A stretch of 64,000 bases of DNA, taken from assembly GCA_902765005.1 (NCBI GenBank), contig CACWYB010000005.1:1-64000 (forward strand). The letters are read 5' to 3'. Under the pieces are notes generated by a model. That model did not search any database and was not told where the DNA came from. It saw nothing but the letters and a program-made list of their open reading frames with translations. Below, one piece after another: positions 43,764-52,515 of the stretch (positions are counted from its first letter, which is position 1; every line of letters starts with the position of its first letter). The stretch is from an uncultured Eubacteriales bacterium (GTDB lineage Bacteria > Bacillota > Clostridia > Christensenellales > CAG-138). A program made the position numbers and the translations under genes.

Positions 43764-45472
43764 TCCCGGCTCCCTTTCTCCAAGGCGGCAAAGATCATTT
43801 TCAGGGCGTTGTTCAGCCGGCGGGTGCTGATAGCATAGGCTTCGCACAGCTCCTCCTCGCCGATCTGCTGCTTTTGGGCGTGAACCGCCATGAACACGAA
43901 GGCGGCCGTGAAGGCATCCACCTGCTGGGGTGAGATGCGCCGATAGGTCCCCTTCTGGGCCAGGGCAAAGTAGTAGAAGGCCCGCTGGGCAAACTCGGAG
44001 GTCTTCTCCGGGCAATCCACCTGCTCCCGGCACCGGGTCAGCCGATGGAATACCTCCAGGTAGGTCTTGGGCAGATCCTCCGGCAAGGTGGCCTGCCGGA
44101 TCTCCCCATACTGCCAGAGGCCGTTGTAGAACAGGGCGTAGGGCTCCCCGTCCTCAAACATGTGCAGCGCTCCGAAGGCCAGCTGCTTGTTGTCGTCAGA
44201 CTGGTCGGTCCGCAGCAGATACTCCCGGAGCATCCGCTCCGCCTCCCGATCCCCGGCGGCGGTCAGCATGGTGAGCACCCCCTGCTTGGAGGGCGCAAAG
44301 GGAGAATAGAGGGCCCATTCCACCAGATCGCGCAGGCCGGCATCCTCTTTCCAGCGCTGGGCCAGGGCGTCCGGACCCTTGGCGAAGGCTTCGCCCAGCT
44401 TCCGGACCCGCTCCACCGCCACCCGGTAGGGCACGTCATACTGGATGGTCCAGCCCTTGCCCCCCTCCTTGGGGTCGGGCTCCGCCTGGGCCGCGGCCAG
44501 ATACCAGGCGGCCACGGTGTCATGGGCGTCCATCTCCAGGATCTGCCGGTAGAGGTCGGCCGCCTCCTCCGCCTTGCCCAGCATGTATTTGGCATAGGCA
44601 AGCTCGTGGAGCACCAGCGGATCGTAGGGCATGATCTTGGCCATGGCCTCGCCGCAGGTCTCCGCCCGCTCGTAGTCCTCCAGCTCCAGGAGCATCACGT
44701 TCAGGTTCCCCATCTCCTCCGTGGTGCCGTCCAGGGGAATGGGGATGGAATCCAGCATCTCCCGGGCTTCCAGCTTCTTCCCCTCTCCCCGGCGCAGCAG
44801 GGCCAGGAGGCACTTGGCGCGCACGTAGTGGCTGTCCTCCTTGAGAATGTTGAAGAGCCGCTGTTCGCAGAGGGTGTATTCCTCCACGCAGTATTCCGCC
44901 AGGGCGATCTCCATCTGCAGCCAGAGGGACTTGGGATACCGCTCCTCCAGCTGCGTAAGATGCCGCAGGGATTCCTTGTCCCGGCCGGACACATGGAGGA
45001 CCTTGGCGTAGTGGATGTGGGCGATCAGCTCCGTGTCCTCCCCCTCATCCAGGCCCAGCTGCCAGTCCATTTCCGGCTCGTCGTCCATAAGGCTCAGATA
45101 CTCCTCCGCGTCCGGGGCGTAGGTGCCGTCCGGATCCGCGTGGAGGTAGTATTCAAGGTACATCCTGGCCGGGCCGAACTCCTCCAACGCGATGAAGTTG
45201 CTGGCCAGGCCAAAGAGCCCGTCCGGGGGCAGGGCCTCCAGACGACCCATGCTCAGCAGCACCCGGATGCTCTCCTCAAAGCGCTGCATGCGGTTGAGTA
45301 CCTCCGCCAGAGCGATGGTGATCTCCGGATTGTCCCTGTCCTTCTCATGGGCCGTGCGCAGGTGCGACAGGGCCCGCACCAGGTTCCCCGCCTCCGCCTG
45401 CCGGCGGCCCGTGCGCAGATAGAACCCGGCTCCCTGCTCAAAGGACAGGATGTTGTCCCGCTCCCGGTTCAC
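43760..45472 (-). CDS. Tetratricopeptide repeat protein
   Basis: 570 residues. TPR-type helix pairs run from about residue 10 to 330 (for example NLVRALSHLRTAHEKDRDNPEITIALAEVL and YAKYMLGKAEEAADLYRQILEMDA). The C-terminal 200 residues are helical without a motif I recognise. No signal peptide or membrane helix, so cytoplasmic. It sits between hslO and rlmL, overlapping both by four bases. A role as scaffold in protein quality control or ribosome assembly is only suggested by the neighbours. Confidence 0.85.
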   Translation of the reverse strand: MNRERDNILSFEQGAGFYLRTGRRQAEAGNLVRALSHLRTAHEKDRDNPEITIALAEVLNRMQRFEESIRVLLSMGRLEALPPDGLFGLASNFIALEEFGPARMYLEYYLHADPDGTYAPDAEEYLSLMDDEPEMDWQLGLDEGEDTELIAHIHYAKVLHVSGRDKESLRHLTQLEERYPKSLWLQMEIALAEYCVEEYTLCEQRLFNILKEDSHYVRAKCLLALLRRGEGKKLEAREMLDSIPIPLDGTTEEMGNLNVMLLELEDYERAETCGEAMAKIMPYDPLVLHELAYAKYMLGKAEEAADLYRQILEMDAHDTVAAWYLAAAQAEPDPKEGGKGWTIQYDVPYRVAVERVRKLGEAFAKGPDALAQRWKEDAGLRDLVEWALYSPFAPSKQGVLTMLTAAGDREAERMLREYLLRTDQSDDNKQLAFGALHMFEDGEPYALFYNGLWQYGEIRQATLPEDLPKTYLEVFHRLTRCREQVDCPEKTSEFAQRAFYYFALAQKGTYRRISPQQVDAFTAAFVFMAVHAQKQQIGEEELCEAYAISTRRLNNALKMIFAALEKGSRE

Positions 45473-46359
45473 GCCTGCGCTCCTTCCTGCAGCAGATGCG
45501 TGAGCTCCGCCTTGGTGAAGGTGTAGCGGCTGTTGCAGAAATGACAGCTGAGCTCCGCCTGACCGTCCTCCTCGATGATCTTATTCAATTCCTGCCTGCC
45601 CAGGCTCAGCAGCGCCCGCTCCATGCGCGCCCGGCTGCAGTCGCACCGATAGGCGGGGGTTAGGGTGTCCGTGAAGGCCACGCCCCCCTCCGGGAACAGG
45701 GAAAGGACGATGTCCCGCAAGCTCTCCCCTTGGCTCAATCGCTCCGTGAGATGGGGAATGGCGTCGGCCTTGCCCATCACATAGTCGATATTCTCCTCCG
45801 GGCAGGCGGGCAGGGGCTGGATCAGGATACCGCCGGCACCCAAAACGGCGCCGGAAAGGGGCTCCAGGCGCACGCCCAGGTACACCAGGCTGGGCTGCTG
45901 CTCGGAGGCGGTGAAGTATTCCGCGAAATCCTCCGCCACCTCGCCGGAAATCAGGTGACACATGCCCACATAGGGCTCCTTCAGCGACAGGTCGCGAACC
46001 ACTGTGAGCTTGCCGTTTTTGCCCACGTAGCCGCCCACGTCCAGCTTGCCGTTGGCCTTGGGGGGCAGCTCGCAGGCCGGGTCCCCGGCGCAGCCCTTCA
46101 CGAAGGGCCCTTTGCGCCCCACGCACACCAGGTTTCCCCCGGGGCCGCCGCCGGAGAGGATGGCAGAGACGGAGTCCGTGTCGTTCTTGAGCTGGCCGGC
46201 CATCATGGCCACCATAAGCAGCTCCCGCCCCAAAGCGGCGGTGGCCGTGCGGCTCAGGCTGTGGATGCGCTGTGCTTCCGCCACCAGCTCCTTGCCGGTG
46301 ATGGCCGCAAAGCGGATGGTGCTGTTTTGGATCAGTCCCTGCAGGATCTCGTCGTTCAT
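45469..46359 (-). CDS. hslO: Hsp33 redox-regulated chaperone
   Basis: Cytoplasmic holdase switched on by oxidation. The C-terminal zinc-binding Cys motif is present: CDC (YRCDCSR) and CHFC. The N-terminal domain has RTATAALGRELLMVAMMAG and GGGPGGNLV motifs. I prefer the second ATG (46359), six bases after AAGGA, giving 296 residues. Confidence 0.95.
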   Translation of the reverse strand: MNDEILQGLIQNSTIRFAAITGKELVAEAQRIHSLSRTATAALGRELLMVAMMAGQLKNDTDSVSAILSGGGPGGNLVCVGRKGPFVKGCAGDPACELPPKANGKLDVGGYVGKNGKLTVVRDLSLKEPYVGMCHLISGEVAEDFAEYFTASEQQPSLVYLGVRLEPLSGAVLGAGGILIQPLPACPEENIDYVMGKADAIPHLTERLSQGESLRDIVLSLFPEGGVAFTDTLTPAYRCDCSRARMERALLSLGRQELNKIIEEDGQAELSCHFCNSRYTFTKAELTHLLQEGAQA

Positions 46360-46361
46360 GT

Positions 46362-47099
46362 TCATTCCTTTCGTGCCGAAAATTGAAGTCGTTCCGCCTT
46401 GGCGCCGGGGGCCTGCCGGGTGAAGGCCTCATAGACCTGCACGCCGGTAAAGCCGCACGCCGCCAGGGATGCGGTCAGCTCCGCCTGGTCGTAGGCCCGC
46501 TGCGCATGCCGCTCCTCGAAGCGGGCGTAATTGGGCCCCTGCTTGAGAAAGCCGGTCAGCAGCATGTCCGTCTGCCTTAGCCGGGGATGATACTGGTTCT
46601 CCCAGATATAGGCCCAGTCCGGCCCGGTGGCGGCGAAGGTATTGTCCCCCAGGATATGCTGGAGCTTGTAGGCGGAGGACACGTCGAAGAGGAGCAGCCC
46701 CCCGGGCTTCAAGGCCCCGTAGGCGCTGCGGAAGAAATCCTCCACTCCGTCCAGAAGATAGTTCACCCCGTCGCAGGCGCACACGACCGCGTCCACGGGC
46801 TTGTGCAGGCTGAGGCGGCGCATGTCCTGGCAGACGAAGGGCAGCATCCGCAGCCCGGCGTCCAGAGCCTTGGTCCGGGCCACCATGAGCATGTCCTCGG
46901 AAAGGTCCGCCCCGGTGACGGCATACCCCATGCGCCCCAGGCGCACGGTCAGGCTCCCGGTGCCGCAGGCGCATTCAAGCAGAGTCCTTGCCCCCGCCTC
47001 CCGCAGAAAGCCATCCAAATATTTCGCCCAGCCGTCGTAATCCACGTCTCCCATCATCCGGTCGTAACCGGCGGCAAAGGCGGTGTACGCTTCGCTCAT
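46362..47099 (-). CDS. Class I SAM-dependent methyltransferase
   Basis: 245 residues. Begins YTAFAAGYDRMMGDVDYDGW, with SAM motif LLECACGTGSLTVRLGRMGY and VVCACDGVNYLLD and LKPGGLLLFDVSSAYK. Similar proteins in Bacillota operons methylate small molecules or are uncharacterised. It overlaps whiA by four bases. Confidence 0.9.
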   Translation of the reverse strand: MSEAYTAFAAGYDRMMGDVDYDGWAKYLDGFLREAGARTLLECACGTGSLTVRLGRMGYAVTGADLSEDMLMVARTKALDAGLRMLPFVCQDMRRLSLHKPVDAVVCACDGVNYLLDGVEDFFRSAYGALKPGGLLLFDVSSAYKLQHILGDNTFAATGPDWAYIWENQYHPRLRQTDMLLTGFLKQGPNYARFEERHAQRAYDQAELTASLAACGFTGVQVYEAFTRQAPGAKAERLQFSARKE

Positions 47100-48031
47100 A
47101 GCATGCCGTTCTCCAGGTCCTGGGCATATTCGATCAGCCGGGTGAGCCGGTGGTTCATGCCCGATTTTTTGATGTCCGCCATGTCGGCCAGCTCCTGCAG
47201 GCTGGCGTCCGGATAGTTGAGCCGCAGCTCCGCCGCCTCCTTCAGAGCCTGAGGGAGCCGCTGAAAGTGGCCGTGCTGCAGGATGGTGTTCACCGCCTGC
47301 TGCTGCTTCACGGAGGCCGCCACCAGCTTATCCAGGTTGGCGTACTCGCAGTTGGTGGTCCGGTTCACATAGTTCCGGGTCTCCTTCTCCGCCCGCACGT
47401 TCTCCACGTCCAGGGCGGCGGTGTTGGAGCCGATGAGGGCCAGAAAGCCCGTGACGCTGTCCCCGTCCTTCAGGTACACCACATATCGGTTCCGGCGCAG
47501 GGCGTAGCGGGCCGAGAGGCCATATTCGTTGAGCAGGTCGGAAAGCCCCGCGGCGAAGCTCTCCGCCCGGCAGAGGATCTCCAGGTTATACTCCCCCTTG
47601 GGGTCCGAGCAGCTGCCCGCCCCCAGAAAGCACCCCCGCACGAAGGCCCGGCGGGCCTCCTCCTCCCGGACCAGGGCTTCCGGCAGCTTGGAGAGAAGGT
47701 GCACGCCCTCCTCGTCCGAAACCATCACCCCCGTGTCCGACAGCATTTCCCCGGCCCGGGCCCCGCTCATGTTCACCACGTAGAGGGGGGTGCGCCGATG
47801 CTCCCGCACCCGCTCCTCCATCTCCACCTCCAGGCCGTAGAGGGACGAACCCAGGGCGGCGATGTGTTTGCCCACCTCCCGGTTCTCCGTTCGGTAGCTG
47901 ACGGCCTTTTTCCGGCCCAGCTTCAGATTGCCGCAGGCGAAGGTGAGGGCGGACAGCTCGGCCAGCTTCACCGCTCCCTCCTTGACCCGCACGCGGACCA
48001 CTTCATCCTTGATGTCCGAGGCAAAACTCAT
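47096..48031 (-). CDS. whiA: WhiA, DNA-binding regulator
   Basis: 311 residues: N-terminal LAGLIDADG-like domain (FVRGCFLGAGSCSDPKGEYNLEI) and C-terminal helix-turn-helix (LPQALKEAAELRLNYPDASLQELADM, then KKSGMNHRLTRL). In Bacillota WhiA affects division and chromosome segregation. Stop of rapZ and ATG of whiA are directly adjacent. Confidence 0.96.
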   Translation of the reverse strand: MSFASDIKDEVVRVRVKEGAVKLAELSALTFACGNLKLGRKKAVSYRTENREVGKHIAALGSSLYGLEVEMEERVREHRRTPLYVVNMSGARAGEMLSDTGVMVSDEEGVHLLSKLPEALVREEEARRAFVRGCFLGAGSCSDPKGEYNLEILCRAESFAAGLSDLLNEYGLSARYALRRNRYVVYLKDGDSVTGFLALIGSNTAALDVENVRAEKETRNYVNRTTNCEYANLDKLVAASVKQQQAVNTILQHGHFQRLPQALKEAAELRLNYPDASLQELADMADIKKSGMNHRLTRLIEYAQDLENGML

Positions 48032-48916
48032 TTAATGCATCATCCTGCTTTCGATATCCGCCGCTTCCAGCATCAGATCCCGATGATATACCCGCACGGG
48101 AATGCCCTCCTCCCGCAGCCGCTTCGCCACGGCCTCCGCGGCATAGACGGACCTGTGCCGGCCGCCGGTGCAGCCGAAGCACAGCCTGAGCAGGTTTTTA
48201 CCCTGCTGCTCATAGTACGGCAGGGCTTTTTTCACCAGGTTCACCGCCCAGTTGAGCACGTCCTGCATGAGGGGCTTGTCCTTCAGGAAGTTGATGACCG
48301 GCTCGTCAAGGCCGGAGAGCTTCCTCAGCTCCGGCACATAGTAGGGGTTCTCCGCAAAGCGGGTGTCCAGCACGATATCCGCATCCACGGGCACGCCCCG
48401 CTTGTAGCCGAAGCTGCAGATGACCAGGTTCATGTGTGGGCTGCCGATCTCCGGCAGGACCTTCCCCATGAGCTTGGGCACGTCCCTGGCCGCCACGTCG
48501 GAGGTGTCCAAAACATAGTCCGCGTGAGCCAGCATGTTGCCCAGGTACGCCCGCTCCAGCCGGACGCCGGAGGCCGCGTCGCCTCCCTCCCCCAGCGGAT
48601 GGCGCCGCCGGACCTCGTTGTACCGCTCCATGAGCACCTCGTCCCGGGCGTCCAGGAACAGAATCTCATACCGGCAGGACAGCTTTTTCAGCGTTCGCTG
48701 CACCTCCTCCGGGTCAGCGGAAAGCAGGCTCTCCCGGCCGTCCACCGTCACCGCCGCCCGCTCGATGGGGGGATTGGCCTTGGCGCACATCTGCACGAAG
48801 GCCGGCAGCATGGGGGACGGCAGGTTGTCCACGCAGTAATACCCCAGCTCCTCCAGGGCATCCAGGGCGGTGCTCTTGCCTGCGCCGCTCATGCCCGTCA
48901 CGATCAAAAGATACAT
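48032..48916 (-). CDS. rapZ: RapZ family nucleotide-binding protein
   Basis: 294 residues with Walker A GMSGAGKSTAL and Walker B-like EILFLDA. C-terminal CSFGYKRGVPVDADIVLDTRFAENP and CTGGRHRSVYAAEAVA are RapZ (YvcJ) signatures. In E. coli RapZ controls glucosamine-6-phosphate synthase RNA; in Bacillus YvcJ hydrolyses nucleotides and affects competence. Genes order murB-rapZ-whiA is typical (mgfK/YvcK missing here). Confidence 0.95.
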   Translation of the reverse strand: MYLLIVTGMSGAGKSTALDALEELGYYCVDNLPSPMLPAFVQMCAKANPPIERAAVTVDGRESLLSADPEEVQRTLKKLSCRYEILFLDARDEVLMERYNEVRRRHPLGEGGDAASGVRLERAYLGNMLAHADYVLDTSDVAARDVPKLMGKVLPEIGSPHMNLVICSFGYKRGVPVDADIVLDTRFAENPYYVPELRKLSGLDEPVINFLKDKPLMQDVLNWAVNLVKKALPYYEQQGKNLLRLCFGCTGGRHRSVYAAEAVAKRLREEGIPVRVYHRDLMLEAADIESRMMH

Positions 48917-49818
48917 GTCAACGCCTCCAGTCCCTTTACCTCAGGTTCCAGCAGCACGCCGGTCTCGCTCATAACCTGCGCCTGTACATGGTTCATTAAT
49001 GCGCGGATGTCCCCCGCCGTGGCCCCGCCCCGGTTCACGATGAACCCGGCGTGGAGCTCCGAAACCTGGGCCCCTCCCATAGCAAACCCCTTCAGGCCGC
49101 AGCCCTCGATGAGGGCCCCGGCAAAGTGGCCTTCGGGCCGCTTGAAGGTGCTGCCCGCGGAGGGCAGGTTCAGGGGCTGCTTCTCCCGGCGCTTCTGCAT
49201 GCATTCGGCCATGGTGGCCGCCGCCGTGCCGTCGTCGGGCAAGAGCTGCAGCTCCACCGCCGCAACGATGGTGCTCGGCCAGGCATAGGGGCTCTTTCGA
49301 TAGCCCATCTGCTCAAGGCGGGCGTCCTCCCAAACAAAGGCGCCGTCCCGGAAGCAGCGCACCCGGCGCAGGACGGACTTGATCTCCCCGCCGTAGGCGC
49401 CGGCGTTCATGGCCACGGCGCCCCCCAGGGTGCCGGGGATGCCGCAGAGCCGCTCCAGGCCCATGAAGCCCCGCTGGACGCTCTCCTTGGCGAGGGCGGT
49501 CAGGGAATAGCCGGCCCCCGCCACGACCCGGTCCCCCTGAAAGACGGGGGCCGCGCCGTCGCCGGACAGCTGCAGGATCAACCCTCGGAAGCCCTCGTCC
49601 GCCGGTAGAACGTTGGTGCCGTTGCCCAGGAGCACGACGGGAAGATGCTCTGCTTGGCAGATACCCAAAGCGGCACAAAGCTCCGCTTCCCCCTTTGGCT
49701 GCAGCACGAAGGCGGCCGGGCCGCCCACCCGGAAGCTGACCAGCTCCGAAAGGGGCACATTCACTTTGGCGCCAAGCTCCACAAGGGCCCGGCCTACAAA
49801 TTCACTATTGTATACCAT
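48904..49818 (-). CDS. murB: UDP-N-acetylenolpyruvoylglucosamine reductase
   Basis: Reduces the enolpyruvyl group to give UDP-MurNAc in peptidoglycan synthesis; FAD enzyme. Motifs: LSELVSFRVGGPAAFV, LLGNGTNVL, GLERLCGIPGTLGGAVAMNAGAYGGEI, NLPSAGSTFKRP (catalytic Ser) and HAGFIVNRGGATAGDI. I choose the ATG at 49818 (304 residues). It is only seven bases after the -10 box, so the mRNA is likely leaderless; a TTG at 49848 would lie within the promoter. It overlaps rapZ by 13 bases. Confidence 0.94.
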   Translation of the reverse strand: MVYNSEFVGRALVELGAKVNVPLSELVSFRVGGPAAFVLQPKGEAELCAALGICQAEHLPVVLLGNGTNVLPADEGFRGLILQLSGDGAAPVFQGDRVVAGAGYSLTALAKESVQRGFMGLERLCGIPGTLGGAVAMNAGAYGGEIKSVLRRVRCFRDGAFVWEDARLEQMGYRKSPYAWPSTIVAAVELQLLPDDGTAAATMAECMQKRREKQPLNLPSAGSTFKRPEGHFAGALIEGCGLKGFAMGGAQVSELHAGFIVNRGGATAGDIRALMNHVQAQVMSETGVLLEPEVKGLEALTCIF

Positions 49819-49825
49819 GGCATTA

Positions 49826-49854
49826 AGTATACCAAGTTCAGCCTTCAATTACAA
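49826..49854 (-). promoter_or_regulatory. Promoter of murB and its operon
   Basis: Minus-strand TTGTAA (49849-49854), 17-bp spacer, TATACT (49826-49831). It overlaps the last codons and stop of the upstream gene. Confidence 0.72.
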
Positions 49855-50758
49855 TGGCAAGCCGCTGAAAAAAGTTGTTTTTTGCCGCCTCGTCCCCGCG
49901 CAGCGCCGCCGTCGCCTCCGCAAGCAGCTGCTGCCGATGCTGAGCATAGGCGAAGGGGTCCGGGGCCCGCACCGTTTCATAGGCCCTGTCCAGCCGCACC
50001 AACAGGGAGTCCCCGTAGGGATAGGCCACATCCGCCCGGACGGAGAAGGCGCCCAGGGCCGGGAGCATACGCTGGGTCGGCTCCGAAAGCAGATAGGAAT
50101 AGAACTGCATGCACCACCTTGCCTTCTCCGCCGCCGTATCCTTATCCACCCCCAGATAGCACACCTGGTCCGTGAAGGGGCCGGCAAAGGCAGCCTCCCC
50201 GCCTGATTCCCCGTTTCGCTGCCGGTCGCCCCAGGCCCTCAGGTCCAGCACCGGCCAGGGCGCTCCGTTAGCGAGGGCGGCCACCGGGTTGCCCTCCCCC
50301 TGCGCCGCCGCCACATAGCCGGAGAAGAGCCAGGGCAGGGCGCAGGGAACCGCAACAAGGCCCGGGCGAAGGCTGATCCCTTCCTCCGGCTCCACGGGCT
50401 GCAGAAGCGTTTCAGGGAGGGCACCGGAGAAGAAGGAGTACATGTCCGCCCGACGGCCATAGGACAGGCGCTCCTGAAAGTCCGCCTCCCCCATGCCCTC
50501 CACGGCGATCCGCACGCCGAAGTGCCGCTCGTTGAAGCGATCCGCCCGCTCCTGTAAGAAAGCGGTCACGCTCCCCTGGTAGGTCTTGGCGCTGACCACG
50601 TGGCAAAGGGTGATGGTCCCCACGTATTCCGGGGCGGGCAGCTGCCGGTTTTGCACATAGAAGCTCTCCCCCCGGCCGGCTACCCTCGGCCCGGCATAGG
50701 CTAAAAACGCCAGGATCCCCAGGGCCGCCGCGGCCCGCAACAGAAGCTGTTTTCTCAT
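49838..50758 (-). CDS. Solute-binding-like protein with N-terminal membrane anchor
   Basis: 306 residues. An N-terminal hydrophobic segment (about 6-23, LLLRAAAALGILAFLAYAG) acts as signal or anchor, without a lipobox. The rest loosely resembles a type 1 extracellular solute-binding protein: VSAKTYQGSVTAFLQERADRFNERHFGVRIAVE and SYGRRADMYSFFSG. No permease or ATPase gene is adjacent, so it is not part of an obvious ABC transporter. Two direct repeats lie just before the start. Confidence 0.72.
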   Translation of the reverse strand: MRKQLLLRAAAALGILAFLAYAGPRVAGRGESFYVQNRQLPAPEYVGTITLCHVVSAKTYQGSVTAFLQERADRFNERHFGVRIAVEGMGEADFQERLSYGRRADMYSFFSGALPETLLQPVEPEEGISLRPGLVAVPCALPWLFSGYVAAAQGEGNPVAALANGAPWPVLDLRAWGDRQRNGESGGEAAFAGPFTDQVCYLGVDKDTAAEKARWCMQFYSYLLSEPTQRMLPALGAFSVRADVAYPYGDSLLVRLDRAYETVRAPDPFAYAQHRQQLLAEATAALRGDEAAKNNFFQRLAIVIEG

Positions 50759-50764
50759 GGTTCA

Positions 50765-50794
50765 GCCTATTCCCCAAACGGCGTGCCTATTCCC
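50765..50794. promoter_or_regulatory. Paired direct repeats, possible operator
   Basis: GCCTATTCCC occurs at 50765-50774 and 50785-50794, exactly 20 bp apart (two helical turns), between the starts of the solute-binding-like gene and the divergent spoIIA operon. Could bind a regulator; identity unknown. Confidence 0.45.
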
Positions 50795-50878
50795 GAAAGC
50801 TCGTCCTCTTTCGAGGCAGGACGCGGCGATTCTGCCGCCGTATCTATTTTGGACACCCAAAAGAAAAGGAGCATACCC

Positions 50879-51184
50879 ATGGAAATAAACGCAAGCAAGC
50901 GAGGGCCCCGACTCCATGTGAAGCTGAGCGGGGAGCTGGACCACCACAGCGCTGAACAGACCCGGAACATGCTGGACGCGCTATTGAAGGACGTCACGGT
51001 GCGGGACCTGACAGTGGACCTGTCCGGCGTCAGCTTTATGGACAGTGCGGGCCTGGGGGTCATCCTGGGCCGATACCGCATATTGAGCATGCGGGGCGGG
51101 CATCTGACGGTGACGGGCATGTCCGGCGCCATCGACAAGATCTTTCGCATGTCCGGCATCTACGCCATCGTGGACAGGCAGTAA
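50879..51184 (+). CDS. spoIIAA: Anti-sigma F factor antagonist
   Basis: STAS-domain protein of 101 residues. When dephosphorylated by SpoIIE it binds SpoIIAB and frees sigma-F in the forespore. The phosphorylation site is in SFMDSAGLGVILGRY, with Ser in the DSAG motif. The ATG follows AAAGGAGCATACCC. First gene of the operon. Confidence 0.95.
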   Translation: MEINASKRGPRLHVKLSGELDHHSAEQTRNMLDALLKDVTVRDLTVDLSGVSFMDSAGLGVILGRYRILSMRGGHLTVTGMSGAIDKIFRMSGIYAIVDRQ

Positions 51185-51194
51185 GGAGGCGGCC

Positions 51195-51629
51195 ATGGAT
51201 AACTGGATGGAACTTTCCTTCCCCTCTCTCTCCGTGAACGAGGGATTCGCCCGGGCGGCCACAGCCGCCTTCGCGGCGCTGCTGAACCCCACCATCGACG
51301 AGCTTTCGGATTTGAGGACCGCCGTGTCCGAGGCGGTGACCAACGCCATCATCCACGCCTACGGCAATGATCGAAACGCCATGATCACCCTGCGCTGCGA
51401 GGCGGAGGGCAAGAAGCTGCGTGTTACGGTAAAGGACACGGGCTGCGGCATCGAGGACATAGAGCTGGCCCGGCGGCCCTTCTACACCAGCAAGCCCGAG
51501 CTGGAGCGGTCCGGCATGGGGTTCGCGGTGATGGAGGCGTTTATGGACCGGGTGGAGATCCAGTCCGCCCCCGGGGAGGGGACCGCCGTGATCATGGAAA
51601 AGGAGATGGGCAGGGCCTGTGGAAGCTGA
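51195..51629 (+). CDS. spoIIAB: Anti-sigma F factor / protein kinase
   Basis: GHKL-type kinase of 144 residues that holds sigma-F inactive and phosphorylates SpoIIAA. N box SEAVTNAIIHAYG, G1 box VKDTGCGIEDIE and G2 GMGFAVMEAFMD. Overlaps sigF by 11 bases. Confidence 0.95.
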   Translation: MDNWMELSFPSLSVNEGFARAATAAFAALLNPTIDELSDLRTAVSEAVTNAIIHAYGNDRNAMITLRCEAEGKKLRVTVKDTGCGIEDIELARRPFYTSKPELERSGMGFAVMEAFMDRVEIQSAPGEGTAVIMEKEMGRACGS

Positions 51630-52332
51630 CGCCTTCAAGGAGGCGCTCCTGCGGCTGCAGGCCGGAGACAGGCAGGCGGAGGCGGAGCTGGTGCAGCGGA
51701 ATCTGCCACTGGTGGCCGCCATTGCCCGCCGGTATCGGAACTGCGGCCTTGGCCTGGAGGATATGATCCAGCTAGGCAGCATCGGGCTGCTGCAGGCCCT
51801 GCGACGGTTCGATCCGGAAAGAGGGCTGTGCTTCTCTACCTACGCCGTGCCGCTGATCGCCGGGGAGATACGCCGGTTCCTCCGGGACGACGGCATGGTG
51901 AAGTTCTCCCGGGAGGCAAAGTCCCTGGCCCTGAAGATCGAGCGTATCCGCCGGGAGCAGGGGGATTTGACCGTGGAGGAGCTGGCCCGGCAGCTGCATG
52001 TGTCGCCGGAGGACGTGGCGGCGGCCCTGGCTTCCCGGGAGGGGGCGCTGTCCCTGGACGCGCCCACGGAGGAGGACGGGGCCGACCTTCAATCCTTTCT
52101 GGGCAGCGCCGACGCGAATACGGAAAAAGACGCTCTTAGGCGAATGGAGCTTCGAGAACTGTTCGCCGTCCTGTCGGAACGGGAACGGCAGGTGCTGTTC
52201 CTGCGCTACTTTCGGGACCGGACCCAAAGCGAGGTCGGCAAGCGCCTGGGGCTCTCCCAGGTGCAGATATCCCGGATAGAAAAGAAAGCCCTGCTGCGCA
52301 TGCGGCAGCAGGGGAACGATAGATCGTTTTGA
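51619..52332 (+). CDS. sigF: RNA polymerase sporulation sigma factor SigF
   Basis: Forespore-specific sigma factor of 237 residues. Region 2: NLPLVAAIARRYRNCGLGLEDMIQLGSIGLLQALRRFDPERGLCFSTYAVPLI. Region 3 follows around LTVEELARQLHVSPEDV. Region 4: LSERERQVLFLRYFRDRTQSEVGKRLGLSQVQISRIEKKAL. The start is a GTG at 51619 inside the spoIIAB end. Confidence 0.95.
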   Translation: MEADAFKEALLRLQAGDRQAEAELVQRNLPLVAAIARRYRNCGLGLEDMIQLGSIGLLQALRRFDPERGLCFSTYAVPLIAGEIRRFLRDDGMVKFSREAKSLALKIERIRREQGDLTVEELARQLHVSPEDVAAALASREGALSLDAPTEEDGADLQSFLGSADANTEKDALRRMELRELFAVLSERERQVLFLRYFRDRTQSEVGKRLGLSQVQISRIEKKALLRMRQQGNDRSF

Positions 52333-52336
52333 TTTT

Positions 52337-52400
52337 CGCACCTTTTTCTTTTCGGTGAAAAGAAAAAGGTGCGCGAAAAAGAAAAGCTCAGGAAGAAAAA
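52337..52400. repeat. Pyrimidine/purine hairpin repeat, copy B
   Basis: A perfect 17-bp hairpin CGCACCTTTTTCTTTTC/GAAAAGAAAAAGGTGCG (52337-52373), followed by CGAAAAAGAAAAGCTCAGGAAGA. It matches the reverse complement of 16264-16345. It follows the sigF stop. Confidence 0.75.
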
Positions 52401-52430
52401 GAAGGATACGGAAGCTGAGTATTGTTCACG

Positions 52431-52461
52431 GAAGCCAACTATACGGTTGGCTTCTCTTTTT
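52431..52461 (+). terminator. Terminator after sigF
   Basis: Stem GAAGCCAAC/GTTGGCTTC with a 6-base loop followed by TCTTTTTT. Confidence 0.75.
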
Positions 52462-52464
52462 TCG

Positions 52465-52502
52465 GTTCCTTTTTTCTCTTCTCCTGAAGAGAAAAAAGGA
52501 AC
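52465..52502. repeat. Long purine/pyrimidine hairpin before the GNAT gene end
   Basis: Perfect 17-bp stem GTTCCTTTTTTCTCTTC/GAAGAGAAAAAAGGAAC, loop TCCT. It lies between convergent sigF and GNAT genes and probably stops the minus-strand transcript. Its one-strand-pyrimidine make-up resembles copies A and B but the sequence differs. Confidence 0.65.
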
Positions 52503-52515
52503 AAATATACCCCCT

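Noticed and set aside
47150..49288. 712-codon plus-strand frame across whiA-rapZ-murB
   Set aside because: Antisense shadow; the minus-strand genes are unmistakable.
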